Shown piece by piece: positions 7,236-15,390 of a stretch of DNA of 64,000 nucleotides; the stretch's first letter is position 1; each line of letters starts with the position of its first letter. The notes under the pieces were generated by a model. It saw nothing but the letters and a program-made list of their open reading frames with translations. It was not told the origin of the DNA and did no database searches. A program made the position numbers and the translations under genes. This DNA comes from Sva-07 sp964651825. Its GTDB lineage: Bacteria > Actinomycetota > Acidimicrobiia > Acidimicrobiales > Ilumatobacteraceae. The DNA lies in the NCBI GenBank assembly GCA_964651825.1, contig CAZYWK010000004.1:1-64000 (forward strand). Direction: 5' to 3'.

Positions 7236-8615
7236 CTAGAGCTGATCGATCGCTTCGAGCAGCGCGTTCTCGACGACCTCGGTGAGGGCTGGATGGATGT
7301 AGAACACCTGCTCGGCGACGGCGCGTGCCGTCTGGTCGAGCTCCATGGCCTGGATCAGCGGCTGGATCAACGAGGACGCCTGCGGGCCGATGATGTGTGC
7401 CCCGAGGATCAGCCCCGTCTCGGTGTCGACGAGCACCTTGGCGAACGACGTGTTGTCGACCAGCGCCCATCCGTAGGCCGTGCCGGCGTACTCACGAACG
7501 CCCACCACGAACGACCGGCCCTGGTCGCGGGCCTCGGTTTCAGTGAGCCCGACCGTGGCGATCTGCGGGCTGGAGAACACCGCGCTGGGCACGGCCTTGT
7601 AACTCTGCCGATGCACGTCGCCCGGATGGGCGATGTTCCAGAACGCCACCCTGGCCTCGGCGTTGGCGAGATGTTTGAGCTGGTAGTCGTTGGCGATGTC
7701 GCCGATCGCCCACACGCCATCGACGTTGGTGGCCATGGTGTCGTCGACCTTGATCGTGCCCGTGTCGTCGAGTTCGAGTCCACCCGCCACTGCGTCGAGC
7801 AGGTCGCTGTTCGGTTGCCGACCGGTGGCGACGAGCAGTTCGTCGACGACGACCGTCGAGTCGCCGCACACCACCTCGATGCCGTCGTCGACTCGTCGCA
7901 CCGACCGCGGCGTGAGCCCGAGACGGAGCTCGACCCGGCTGCCGAACACCTCGGTGAACCGGGTCGCGATGTCGGCGTCGAAGCCGCGCAACATCGTCGA
8001 GGATCGAGCGAACAGTGTGACCTCGGATCCGAGCCCGGAGAACACATGACCCATCTCGGCGGCGATGAATCCGCCGCCGAGGATGCCGAGCCGGCGCGGC
8101 AGCGCGGGGAGACGCATGATCGAGTCGGACGTGTGGAAGCCGGTCGCGTCGAGGCCCTCGATCGAAGGGACGACCGGCCGCGAGCCGGCGGCGACCAACA
8201 CCTTCGGCGCCGAGATCCGGCGCCCGTCGACGTCGAACACCTTGTCGCCGACGAACCGCGCGGTGCCTTCGATGAGCGTCACGTTCGGGGTTCCGGTCGC
8301 CCGGTACTCGCGGCCACCTTCGGAGATCGGGTCGATGCGCCCGAAGATGCGGTCGCGGATCATCGCCCAGTCGGCGCCGTTGAACTGGGTGTCGATGCCC
8401 AGCCTCGCCGAGCTCTGCGCCGACACCGCCACATCGGCCGGCAGCACGAACATCTTCGATGGGATGCACCCCCGGTTGAGGCAGGTGCCACCGAACACGT
8501 CCCGCTCGACCAACGCGATCCTCCAGCCGTCGAGGTACGGCGGGATCGAGTTCCCCGACCCGCTCCCGATGATGATGAGATCGAACTGCTCGGTTGACGA
8601 CGTGTCGGCGCTCAC
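7236..8615 (-). CDS. mtr: Mycothione reductase
   Basis: A 459-residue flavoprotein disulfide reductase with the same length and landmarks as mycobacterial Mtr. It has the FAD Rossmann motif IIIGSGSGNS (14-23; the GN after GSGS is typical of Mtr), the redox pair C45/C50 in GGTCLNRGCIPSKMF, the NAD(P)H motif GILGGGFIAAEMGH, and a C-terminal dimerisation domain with the active-site HPALTE. It reduces mycothiol disulfide using NADPH, so this organism very probably makes mycothiol. Start is GTG 8615; no other in-frame start fits as well. Monocistronic, with a dispersed repeat right after the stop. Confidence 0.93.
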   Translation of the reverse strand: MSADTSSTEQFDLIIIGSGSGNSIPPYLDGWRIALVERDVFGGTCLNRGCIPSKMFVLPADVAVSAQSSARLGIDTQFNGADWAMIRDRIFGRIDPISEGGREYRATGTPNVTLIEGTARFVGDKVFDVDGRRISAPKVLVAAGSRPVVPSIEGLDATGFHTSDSIMRLPALPRRLGILGGGFIAAEMGHVFSGLGSEVTLFARSSTMLRGFDADIATRFTEVFGSRVELRLGLTPRSVRRVDDGIEVVCGDSTVVVDELLVATGRQPNSDLLDAVAGGLELDDTGTIKVDDTMATNVDGVWAIGDIANDYQLKHLANAEARVAFWNIAHPGDVHRQSYKAVPSAVFSSPQIATVGLTETEARDQGRSFVVGVREYAGTAYGWALVDNTSFAKVLVDTETGLILGAHIIGPQASSLIQPLIQAMELDQTARAVAEQVFYIHPALTEVVENALLEAIDQL

Positions 8616-8717
8616 GGGGACCAGTCAACCCCTGCCGACAGCCATTCCTTCCCGCGCCCACCACGCGTCGTGCCGGCCGGTTTGCGAACTCGGCGGGGGT
8701 CGGCGACGCTTGGGGCG

Positions 8718-9182
8718 ATGCTGGAACGACGGACGGGCGACGGATTCATGCGCTGCAGCGACGGTCACGTGCGCTGGGGGGTGTACGGGGCGGCGGGCGT
8801 CGTGTTCATCGTTCGTGGCGACGACACCCGGGTCATGCTCCAGAAGCGATCGGCGTTCGCACACGAGGGCGGCACCTGGTCGTGTGCCGGTGGCGCGCTC
8901 GATCTCGGTGAGACGCCGCTGGAGGGCGCGATGCGGGAGGCCGCCGAGGAAGTGGGTGAGATCCCGACCGACGCCCGCGTGATCGGCGACTACGAGTTCG
9001 TCCCGGCCACCGACTGGACCTACACCACCGTCGTGGTCGAGGTCGACCGGCCCTTCGGCGAGTCGATCAACTTCGAGACCGACGCCGTCGGCTGGTTCAC
9101 ACTCGCCGAGGTCGACCACCTCGCGCTGCACGCCGGATTCGCGTCGGCATGGCCGCACGTGCGTGCGATCATTGACGGATGA
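8718..9182 (+). CDS. Nudix hydrolase
   Basis: A 154-residue protein from ATG 8718 (MLERRTGDGF); ATG 8748 is an alternative. The Nudix box is complete: a glycine, five residues, Glu, seven residues, then REAAEEVGE, preceded by GGTWSCAGGALDLGE. Nudix enzymes hydrolyse nucleoside diphosphates linked to another moiety; the substrate here is unknown. Its stop overlaps the ATG of the molybdopterin oxidoreductase gene (ATGA at 9179-9182), so the two are translated together, which may hint at cofactor-nucleotide housekeeping. Confidence 0.9.
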   Translation: MLERRTGDGFMRCSDGHVRWGVYGAAGVVFIVRGDDTRVMLQKRSAFAHEGGTWSCAGGALDLGETPLEGAMREAAEEVGEIPTDARVIGDYEFVPATDWTYTTVVVEVDRPFGESINFETDAVGWFTLAEVDHLALHAGFASAWPHVRAIIDG

Positions 9183-11293
9183 ACGCCCGCACGGTCACCG
9201 GCACCTGCCATCACGACTGTCCGGACTCGTGCGGATGGGTCGCCACGGTCGAAGGTGACGGGCCCGACGCAGTCGCCGTCAAGCTGCGCGGCAACGTCGC
9301 CCACCCGTTCTCCGCCGGCGAGTTGTGCCCGAAGGTGAACCGCTTTCTCGATCGGGTGTACAGCCCCGACCGCGTGCTCACCCCCTTGCGGCGCGTCGGT
9401 GCGAAGGGCGCCGCCGAGTTCGAACCGATCAGCTGGCCCGACGCCCTCGCCGAGATCGCCAGGCAGCTGCACGCCGTGGTCGACGAGCACGGCGGCGAGG
9501 CCGTCCTTCCGTTCTCCGACGCCGGCAACCAGAGCCTGCTGGCGATGATGGGGCTCAACGGAAGGTTCTTCGAGTACCTCGGGGCGTCCCGGCTGCTGCG
9601 CAACATCTGCGGGCCGACGGTCGGTCACGGCATGCGGATGACCAACGGCACGGGCCGCGGGATGGACGCGCTCGAGCTCGAGCACTCCCAGCTGATCCTG
9701 CTCTGGGGCACCAACACCCGCCTCACCAACCGCCATCTGTGGCCGACGATCGAGACGGCACGATCGCGCGGTGCCCGCCTCGTGGTCATCGACCCGATCC
9801 GTACGGTGACCGCTGAGGCGATCGACGCCGCGCGTGGCGACCGGTTCATCCAGCCGCTCCCCGGAACCGACATCGCGATGATGCTGGCGATGATGCACGT
9901 CATCATCCGCGACGGCCTCACCAACGACGCCTGGATCGCTGAGCACACCCTCGGCTACGACGAGCTGCGCGCCGCCGTCGCCGACTGGACACCCGAACGC
10001 GCCGCCGCTGTCACCGGGCTCGACGCGTCGACGATCGTCGAATTGGCCACGGACTACGCGACCACCCGACCAGCGGCGATCCGTACGATCATCGGAGCCG
10101 AGCACCACGAGAACGGTGCGATGTTCTTCCGCACGCTCGCCTGCCTGCCAGCCCTCACCGGTGCCTGGGCCGATCGGGGTGGCGGCATCGCCAAGAGCGT
10201 CGGGTCGTACAACGACGCCCTCGTCGACGGAGTCGCGTTCCTGCGGCCCGACCTCGGTCGACGCTCCCGCGACGAGCACGGCCACCCCGAACCGCGCACG
10301 CTCAACATGAGCCGGCTCGGCGAGATCCTGACCGCGCCGCACGCCGGGTGCGACAGCGGGCCCGGAGTCCACGCCCTGATCGTGTGGAGCTGCAACCCGC
10401 TCGTCACGGTTCCGAACGCCGAGTTGATCCGTTCCGGCATGGAACGCGAGGACCTCTTCACCGTCGTCCACGAGCAGTTCCTCACCGACACCGCTCGCTA
10501 CGCCGACATCGTCCTGCCCGCCGTGACCCAGCTCGAGTCCGACGACGTGGTGCTTCCCTGGGGGCACCTGTGGGTCGGCTGGAACGGGGCGGCCATCGCT
10601 CCGCGCGGCGAGTCGGTGTCGAACACCGAGCTGTTCCGGCGCCTGGCGGGGGCGATGGGGTTCAAGGAACCGGCGCTGTTCGACGACGATGCCACGCTGC
10701 TGAAGCAGGCGTTACCGACCGTCGACCTCGACGAGCTGCGCACGACGGGATGGGTCCGAGCGCCGTACCCCGACGACGGTCGACCGTTCGGCGACGGCCT
10801 CTTCGACACCGCGTCCGGTCGGGTCGAGTTCGTATCCGAGGCGCTCGAGCGGATGGGGCAACCGAGGGTGCCCACGTTCGTGCCGCCCCGAGAAGGCCCG
10901 GCCGGCGACCAGGAGCTCGTCGCTCGCTTCCCGCTCCAGCTGCTCACCCCGAAGCACCACAGCCGGTTCCTCAACTCGGGCTACTCGCACCTGCCGAAGC
11001 ACGGCCCGGCCGAGGGTGGCCCGTTCGTGGAGCTCGACGCGGCGGACGCCGCGCACCGCGGTCTCGCCGACGGCGACCTCGCCACGGTGTGGAACGACCG
11101 AGCGTCGGTCGTGGTACCGGTGAAGGTCACCGAGCGGCTCCGTCCCGGTGTGGTGTCGATCCCGTGGGGGTGGTGGAGCGCGTCACATCCCGACGGCCGC
11201 GTCGCCAACAGCCTCACCAACGACACGCTCACCGACTGGGGAGGCGGTGTCGCCTACAGCGACACGCTCGTGCAGGTCGCGCCTGCACCCTGA
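9179..11293 (+). CDS. Molybdopterin-dependent oxidoreductase (DMSO reductase family)
   Basis: A 704-residue catalytic subunit. A [4Fe-4S] cluster site is formed by C10, C14, C18 and C50 (CHHDCPDSC ... GELCPK). The central molybdopterin domains (GPTVGHGMRMTNG, LILLWGTNTRLTNRHLWP, VVIDPIRT) and the C-terminal dinucleotide-binding barrel (about 580-700: LLTPKHHSRFLNSGYSH) are complete. No twin-arginine signal, so it is cytosolic. No separate electron-transfer subunits are adjacent. The family includes formate dehydrogenases and other oxidoreductases; the residue binding the metal cannot be assigned with certainty. Coupled to the Nudix gene by a 4-nt overlap. Confidence 0.88.
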   Translation: MNARTVTGTCHHDCPDSCGWVATVEGDGPDAVAVKLRGNVAHPFSAGELCPKVNRFLDRVYSPDRVLTPLRRVGAKGAAEFEPISWPDALAEIARQLHAVVDEHGGEAVLPFSDAGNQSLLAMMGLNGRFFEYLGASRLLRNICGPTVGHGMRMTNGTGRGMDALELEHSQLILLWGTNTRLTNRHLWPTIETARSRGARLVVIDPIRTVTAEAIDAARGDRFIQPLPGTDIAMMLAMMHVIIRDGLTNDAWIAEHTLGYDELRAAVADWTPERAAAVTGLDASTIVELATDYATTRPAAIRTIIGAEHHENGAMFFRTLACLPALTGAWADRGGGIAKSVGSYNDALVDGVAFLRPDLGRRSRDEHGHPEPRTLNMSRLGEILTAPHAGCDSGPGVHALIVWSCNPLVTVPNAELIRSGMEREDLFTVVHEQFLTDTARYADIVLPAVTQLESDDVVLPWGHLWVGWNGAAIAPRGESVSNTELFRRLAGAMGFKEPALFDDDATLLKQALPTVDLDELRTTGWVRAPYPDDGRPFGDGLFDTASGRVEFVSEALERMGQPRVPTFVPPREGPAGDQELVARFPLQLLTPKHHSRFLNSGYSHLPKHGPAEGGPFVELDAADAAHRGLADGDLATVWNDRASVVVPVKVTERLRPGVVSIPWGWWSASHPDGRVANSLTNDTLTDWGGGVAYSDTLVQVAPAP

Positions 11294-11331
11294 CCTGTCG
11301 CGTAGTGCCTGACCCCAGGACACCACGTCGG

Positions 11332-11337
11332 TAGCCT
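11332..11337 (+). promoter_or_regulatory. -10 element, predicted leaderless promoter
   Basis: TAGCCT ends 6 nt before ATG 11344, placing the likely transcription start on the start codon. No ribosome binding site is visible. Confidence 0.45.
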
Positions 11338-11343
11338 GCCGGT

Positions 11344-12648
11344 ATGTCCGGTGAGCTGATCTACGCATTCCGGGTCATGCGCCTTGCGCTGCTCGACGCG
11401 GGTGGCGCGCAGATCGGCCGGCTCGAGGACATCGTCGTCATCCCCGGACGCCCCGGCAAGGGCGACGACCCCGCCATCCCGCCACGCGTGGTCGGCTTCG
11501 TTGCCAGCAGCCAGCGGCGGCGCATCTTCGTCAATGCCAACCGGATCGCCACGCTCGACAGCGACGGCGCGCGCCTGCGGAGTTGGGACGTCGACCTCAA
11601 CCCCTTCAAGCCCCGGCCCGGCGAAGTGCTCATCGGGCAGGATCTCATCGACCGCAAGATCGGCGACGAGACCGTCAGCGACATCGCGCTGCGCGAGCAG
11701 ACCGGCAGCCGGTCGACGTTCTGGGTGATCGACCGTGTGCGCCTCTCGCGCAAGAGTTCGCTGCGACGCCGACCGAGCTACCGGCTCGTCGACTACGACG
11801 AGGTCCCCGCCCTGTTCGACGCACCCACCGAGATGCAGGCGGAGGCCGCTCGGCTCCGCGACTTCCACCCTGCCGAGGTCGCCGCCGTCGTGCGCGCCCT
11901 GCCGGTCGACCAGCGACGTCAGCTGGCCGAGGCGATGGACGACGAGCGTCTCGCCGACGTGCTCGAGGAGCTCTCCGAGGAAGAGCAGATCCGCATCGTC
12001 GCCGAACTCGATCTCGACCGGCTGGTCGGCGTGTTCGACGAGATGGAGTACGACGACCTCGCCGACCTGATCGGCCAGATGGCGCCTGCCGATCAGGAGC
12101 GCATGCTGGGTGTGATGGACGACGACGACGCCGATGTCGTCCGTCGGCTCCTCGAGTACGCAGAGGGCACCGCTGGTGGCCTGATGACCCCCGAGGTGAT
12201 CATCCTCGGGCCGACGTCGACGGTGTCGGAGGCACTCGCCCAGATCCGCGACCCCGACTGGGTGGTGAGCATCGCCACCCAGGTGTTCGTGTGCCAGCCG
12301 CCGTTCCGGCCACCGACCGGCAAGTACCTCGGCGTCGCCCACATCCAACGCCTCCTCCGTGAACCCCCCAGCATGGAGCTCGGCCGGCTGCTGGCCGACG
12401 ACCCGACGCTCGAACCCGGTGACAGCGACCGTCACGTGGCCGAGCGCCTGGCGAGCTACGACCTGCTGGCGATGGCGGTCTGCGACGAGGCCGGCCGCTT
12501 GCTCGGAGCGGTCACCGTCGACGACGTGATCGACCGGCTCCTGGGCGTCGACTGGCGTCTTCGCGCCCGACCGAGCCGCGACACGGCCCTGCACGGCACC
12601 GCCCTGCACGAGACCACCCTGCACGACACCAGTGGGGTCGGAACGTGA
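11344..12648 (+). CDS. PRC-barrel / MgtE-N / CBS domain protein
   Basis: A 434-residue soluble protein. Residues ~1-140 look like two PRC-barrel-type beta units (IGRLEDIVV; IGDETVSDI). Residues ~165-270 are an MgtE N-domain: a superhelix of short repeats such as FHPAEVAAVVRALPVDQRRQLAEAMDDERLADVLEEL. CBS-like pairs follow (GGLMTPEVIILGPTSTVSEAL ... AVCDEAGRLLGAVTVDDVIDRLL). In MgtE these parts sense magnesium, but the membrane channel domain is absent here, so it is more likely a regulator or the detached sensor of a transporter. The next gene (DUF1003) overlaps by 4 nt and supplies membrane segments. Confidence 0.85.
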   Translation: MSGELIYAFRVMRLALLDAGGAQIGRLEDIVVIPGRPGKGDDPAIPPRVVGFVASSQRRRIFVNANRIATLDSDGARLRSWDVDLNPFKPRPGEVLIGQDLIDRKIGDETVSDIALREQTGSRSTFWVIDRVRLSRKSSLRRRPSYRLVDYDEVPALFDAPTEMQAEAARLRDFHPAEVAAVVRALPVDQRRQLAEAMDDERLADVLEELSEEEQIRIVAELDLDRLVGVFDEMEYDDLADLIGQMAPADQERMLGVMDDDDADVVRRLLEYAEGTAGGLMTPEVIILGPTSTVSEALAQIRDPDWVVSIATQVFVCQPPFRPPTGKYLGVAHIQRLLREPPSMELGRLLADDPTLEPGDSDRHVAERLASYDLLAMAVCDEAGRLLGAVTVDDVIDRLLGVDWRLRARPSRDTALHGTALHETTLHDTSGVGT

Positions 12649-13211
12649 AACGTCGCGAAGACCTCCACTCCCCGCGGGCCGAGCGACGCGTCGGGGTCGG
12701 TGTCCAGTACGACTCCGATCGATTCGGCGCATTCAGCGAGTCGATCGCGCGCTATCTCGGGACCGCCCAGTTCCTCGTCTGGCAAACGGTCATCATCGCG
12801 CTCTGGATCATCCACAACACTCTGGCCCCCGACGACTACCAGTTCGATCCGTGGAACCGCGGTCTCGTGCTGCTCACCCTGGTGCTGTCGTTGCAGGCTT
12901 CCTATGCCGCTCCGTTGATCCTGCTCGCTCAGAACCGGCAGGAGTTCCGCGATCGCGTGACGGCCGAGAACGACCGACACGTCGCCGAACGGACCCAAGC
13001 AGACACCGAGTTCCTCGCCCGTGAGATCACCAGCGTGCGGCTGTCGCTGTCGGACATGGTCACGGGCGAGACGCTCGACGAGCGGCTGGAGAGCCTCGCC
13101 AACGCGATCGAACGGCTCAGCGATCAGGTGGCGCGCCTGACCGCCGACGGATCCGCCGTCGACCGGGCGATCACGCCGTCGACCAGTTCGGCGGTCAGCG
13201 ACGCGAACTGA
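12645..13211 (+). CDS. DUF1003 membrane protein
   Basis: A 188-residue protein starting at GTG 12645, overlapping the previous stop (GTGA). It has the DUF1003 core: FGAFSESIARYLGTAQFLVWQ, a first transmembrane helix at about 45-60, FDPWNRGLVLLTLVLSLQASYAAPLILLAQNRQ with a second helix at ~75-95, then a long charged helix. DUF1003 proteins commonly follow MgtE-like/CBS genes in actinobacteria, as here, and the two may act together at the membrane. The 3' end overlaps the convergent alpha/beta hydrolase gene by 88 bp. Confidence 0.88.
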   Translation: MKRREDLHSPRAERRVGVGVQYDSDRFGAFSESIARYLGTAQFLVWQTVIIALWIIHNTLAPDDYQFDPWNRGLVLLTLVLSLQASYAAPLILLAQNRQEFRDRVTAENDRHVAERTQADTEFLAREITSVRLSLSDMVTGETLDERLESLANAIERLSDQVARLTADGSAVDRAITPSTSSAVSDAN

Positions 13212-14053
13212 ACGGGCTCGGTCAGCGTCGCACTGTGGTCGGCCGGTAGTTCACGGATCACTGCTCCCAACGCGGCGGCGAGCTGGCGTTGCTTGGCCGG
13301 GCGGACCAGACGGTCGCGTGTGGTGATCAACGCCGCGGTCGGGACGTCGAGCTCACCGACCCAGGGCCGGGCATCGAACCGGCTCAGTGCCCACCCGGCC
13401 TGGGTGATCGTGGTCGCGTTGCCGCGCTGGATCTCCGATTCGAGCCACGGCAGGTACGGCTCGAGCTCGTGCCCGGTGGTGATCAGCCGGGGAAGCCCGC
13501 TGTGCAGGAAGGTCGGGTACCAGCGCGAACGGAGCATCGAGCCGAGGACGGGCAGGAAGCGCCACTTCCATCGGTCGAGCCTGGTCGCCAACCACTCGAG
13601 CGCTGTGGCCTGGACCACGATGCCGGTGACGAACGAGGGGTGACGGCGGGCGATCGTGAGCGAGATCGGCCCACCCATCGAGTAGCCCACGAGCACCGCT
13701 TGTTCGATCCCGAGCCGGCGGGCCACCGCGACGTGGTCGTCGGCGACCTCGTCGAAATCGAATGGTCGCAGGGTTCGTGCTCCTCGCCCGTGCCCGCGAT
13801 GGTCGATCCCGATGAACGACACCCGTTCGGCCAATGCTCGATAGGCCGTGAAGAACTGCAGATCGGCCGACGCCGTCCACCCGTGGAGCAGGAGCACCGT
13901 TGGAGCGTCCGGATCAGCGTGGGTGTGGCGGCGGACGAAGAACTCGCCGCGGCCGTCGACGCGTACGATCTCGGCCGGAGGCATCCACGGCAGTTCGAAT
14001 CGGTCTCCACCGGCGTTGCCGGCCGCGACACGGTCGGGGATCGTGCTGCTCAT
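13124..14053 (-). CDS. Alpha/beta hydrolase
   Basis: A 309-residue hydrolase starting at ATG 14053 (MSSTIPDRVAAG); longer frames overlap the upstream gene. It has the oxyanion-hole motif LLLHGWTAS, HRGHG, and the nucleophile elbow GYSMGG (serine), with a late aspartate in TTRDRLV and histidine in LPADHSATL as triad partners. It is probably an esterase, lipase or haloalkane-type enzyme; substrate unknown. Its ATG overlaps the stop of the saccharopine-dehydrogenase-like gene (ATGA). The final ~29 codons are antisense to the end of the DUF1003 gene, which may mean one of the two C-termini was extended secondarily. Confidence 0.88.
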   Translation of the reverse strand: MSSTIPDRVAAGNAGGDRFELPWMPPAEIVRVDGRGEFFVRRHTHADPDAPTVLLLHGWTASADLQFFTAYRALAERVSFIGIDHRGHGRGARTLRPFDFDEVADDHVAVARRLGIEQAVLVGYSMGGPISLTIARRHPSFVTGIVVQATALEWLATRLDRWKWRFLPVLGSMLRSRWYPTFLHSGLPRLITTGHELEPYLPWLESEIQRGNATTITQAGWALSRFDARPWVGELDVPTAALITTRDRLVRPAKQRQLAAALGAVIRELPADHSATLTEPVQFASLTAELVDGVIARSTADPSAVRRAT

Positions 14054-15015
14054 GCGGCTTCCTCCTCTGGGCCCCGGTCTTGCGGAACGCCCGTGAACTC
14101 CTGCAGCCGTACGCCGCTGCGTTCGATCGCACGGAGCAGTGCGGTCGTGTTGAGCCGATCGTCGCCGGCACACACCACACCGGCCGGCAGTGTCGACGCG
14201 AGCCCTGCGGCTGTGAACGCCGACGCTGTGGCGGCGGTGGCTGTTCCGACGAGCTCGGCGACGCCAGCGATCAACGTGCTGCGGCCACCATTGGCGTCGG
14301 TGCCGCGCACCTCGATCCGCAACGCTCCGACACCACCTTCCCGGTGCGGCGGGCTCAGCATCGGCAGCCACGCGGTGAACCGGTCACGACGGTTGGCAGA
14401 GATGCGGGCGCTGATGCGCGTCGCTTCGGGGAACGCCTCGCGCAACAACAGCGGCGATGCCAGCTCGGCCCGATAGCAGTCGTAGGCGCCGACCGGTTCG
14501 GGGAACCAACACAGCTCGCGACCCGAGCCGGCCGGCCGAGTGATCCATCCGCCGTCGTGCCAGCCGACCGCCCGTCCGGCCAGTGCGCGGTGATGCCGAC
14601 GGGCGCACGATGGCCCGGCCGTGCCGTGCAGGGCGAGATGGATCTCGTCGAGGGCCGCCAGCTGATCGGCGAGGTGACGGACGAGCAGTCCGGACAACCC
14701 CGGGCTCATTCCTGCCCCGACCACGGCCGACACCCCCGCGGACGTGGCCAGATCGTGCAGTTCGACCAGTTCGGCCACGTCGTCGAACCCGTCGCTGACC
14801 GACACGACGTGGAGTCCTCGCGCGATGGCCTCGCGGGCGAGCTCGGCGTGCGGTCCGGGGTGCGCGAGCACCGCGATCTCACTGCGGTCGAAGTGCGTGG
14901 CAGACCCGTGACGGGTGTCGACGTGGACGATCTCGACGGCGGGTACCAGCAACGGGAGCCGGCGCTCGATGCGGGTGCCCACCACTCCGCGTCCGACGAG
15001 TGCTACTCGGGGCAC
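14050..15015 (-). CDS. Saccharopine dehydrogenase-like NAD(P)-binding protein
   Basis: A 321-residue protein from GTG 15015, chosen because the Rossmann strand begins at once (VPRVALVGRGVVGTRIERRL). The dinucleotide motif GRGVVG is clear, followed by FDRSEIAVLAHPGPHAELAREAIARG and VVGAGMSPGLSGLLVRHL, similar to saccharopine dehydrogenase/carboxynorspermidine synthase-like proteins. Substrate unknown. Start lies 1 nt after the stop of a 44-codon small ORF and its stop overlaps the hydrolase ATG, so the three form a tightly coupled minus-strand operon. Confidence 0.82.
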   Translation of the reverse strand: MPRVALVGRGVVGTRIERRLPLLVPAVEIVHVDTRHGSATHFDRSEIAVLAHPGPHAELAREAIARGLHVVSVSDGFDDVAELVELHDLATSAGVSAVVGAGMSPGLSGLLVRHLADQLAALDEIHLALHGTAGPSCARRHHRALAGRAVGWHDGGWITRPAGSGRELCWFPEPVGAYDCYRAELASPLLLREAFPEATRISARISANRRDRFTAWLPMLSPPHREGGVGALRIEVRGTDANGGRSTLIAGVAELVGTATAATASAFTAAGLASTLPAGVVCAGDDRLNTTALLRAIERSGVRLQEFTGVPQDRGPEEEAA

Positions 15016-15016
15016 C

Positions 15017-15151
15017 TCAACGCTCCGGCAGCTCGAGCGGTCGCCAGCCACCGTGCTCGGGTGGAGTTCCTCCGGAGCCACGAACCCGCAGCGCAGCGGC
15101 GACAGCCACCGCGATTGCGACCGCCGACAATGCCCGTCGGAGCAACTTCAC
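15017..15151 (-). CDS. Small membrane protein (44 aa)
   Basis: From GTG 15151 the frame encodes 44 residues: KLLRR at the N-terminus, one hydrophobic helix (ALSAVAIAVAVAAAL), then GGTPPEHGGWRPLELPER. A GAGGGA-like ribosome binding site (GAGGGA, 8 nt before the GTG) supports it, and the stop is 1 nt before the GTG of the next gene. It has the positive-inside pattern of a small single-pass membrane protein. I recognise no family. Too short to be certain; conservation in relatives would decide. Confidence 0.55.
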   Translation of the reverse strand: MKLLRRALSAVAIAVAVAAALRVRGSGGTPPEHGGWRPLELPER

Positions 15152-15246
15152 GATCCGGATCCCTCGGCCACGAGCATCCGCCCAGTCTGCCGCCGGCGGA
15201 GGACCCCGACACGCTCGATGGCGTCGGATCGGTGCCGGGCGGTGCG

Positions 15247-15323
15247 TGGTGGGGCTAACAAGAATCGAACTTGTGACCTCTGCCTTATCAGGGCAGCGCT
15301 CTAACCGACTGAGCTATAGCCCC
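15247..15323 (-). tRNA. tRNA-Ile (anticodon GAT)
   Basis: On the minus strand acceptor GGGGCTA pairs with TAGCCCC. The anticodon loop CTGATAA is set between GCTGCC and GGCAGA, the T-loop is TTCGATT, the discriminator is A and CCA is encoded at 15249-15247. Anticodon GAT reads AUC/AUU. It follows the gyrA-DUF3566 genes as in mycobacteria, but tRNA-Ala is not next to it. Confidence 0.97.
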
Positions 15324-15390
15324 GGCAAGTCGGCAACGCTATCGGCCGACGACGAGCTTCCACATCCTCGAATCGAGGATCGTCCGTGCC

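Noticed and set aside
6519..8597. Open frame of 692 codons across two minus-strand oxidoreductase genes
   Set aside because: Runs antisense through two clear genes and the repeat between them; no recognisable domain.
11344..12648. Full magnesium transporter MgtE
   Set aside because: Only PRC-barrel, MgtE-N and CBS-like parts are present; no transmembrane channel domain exists in the protein.
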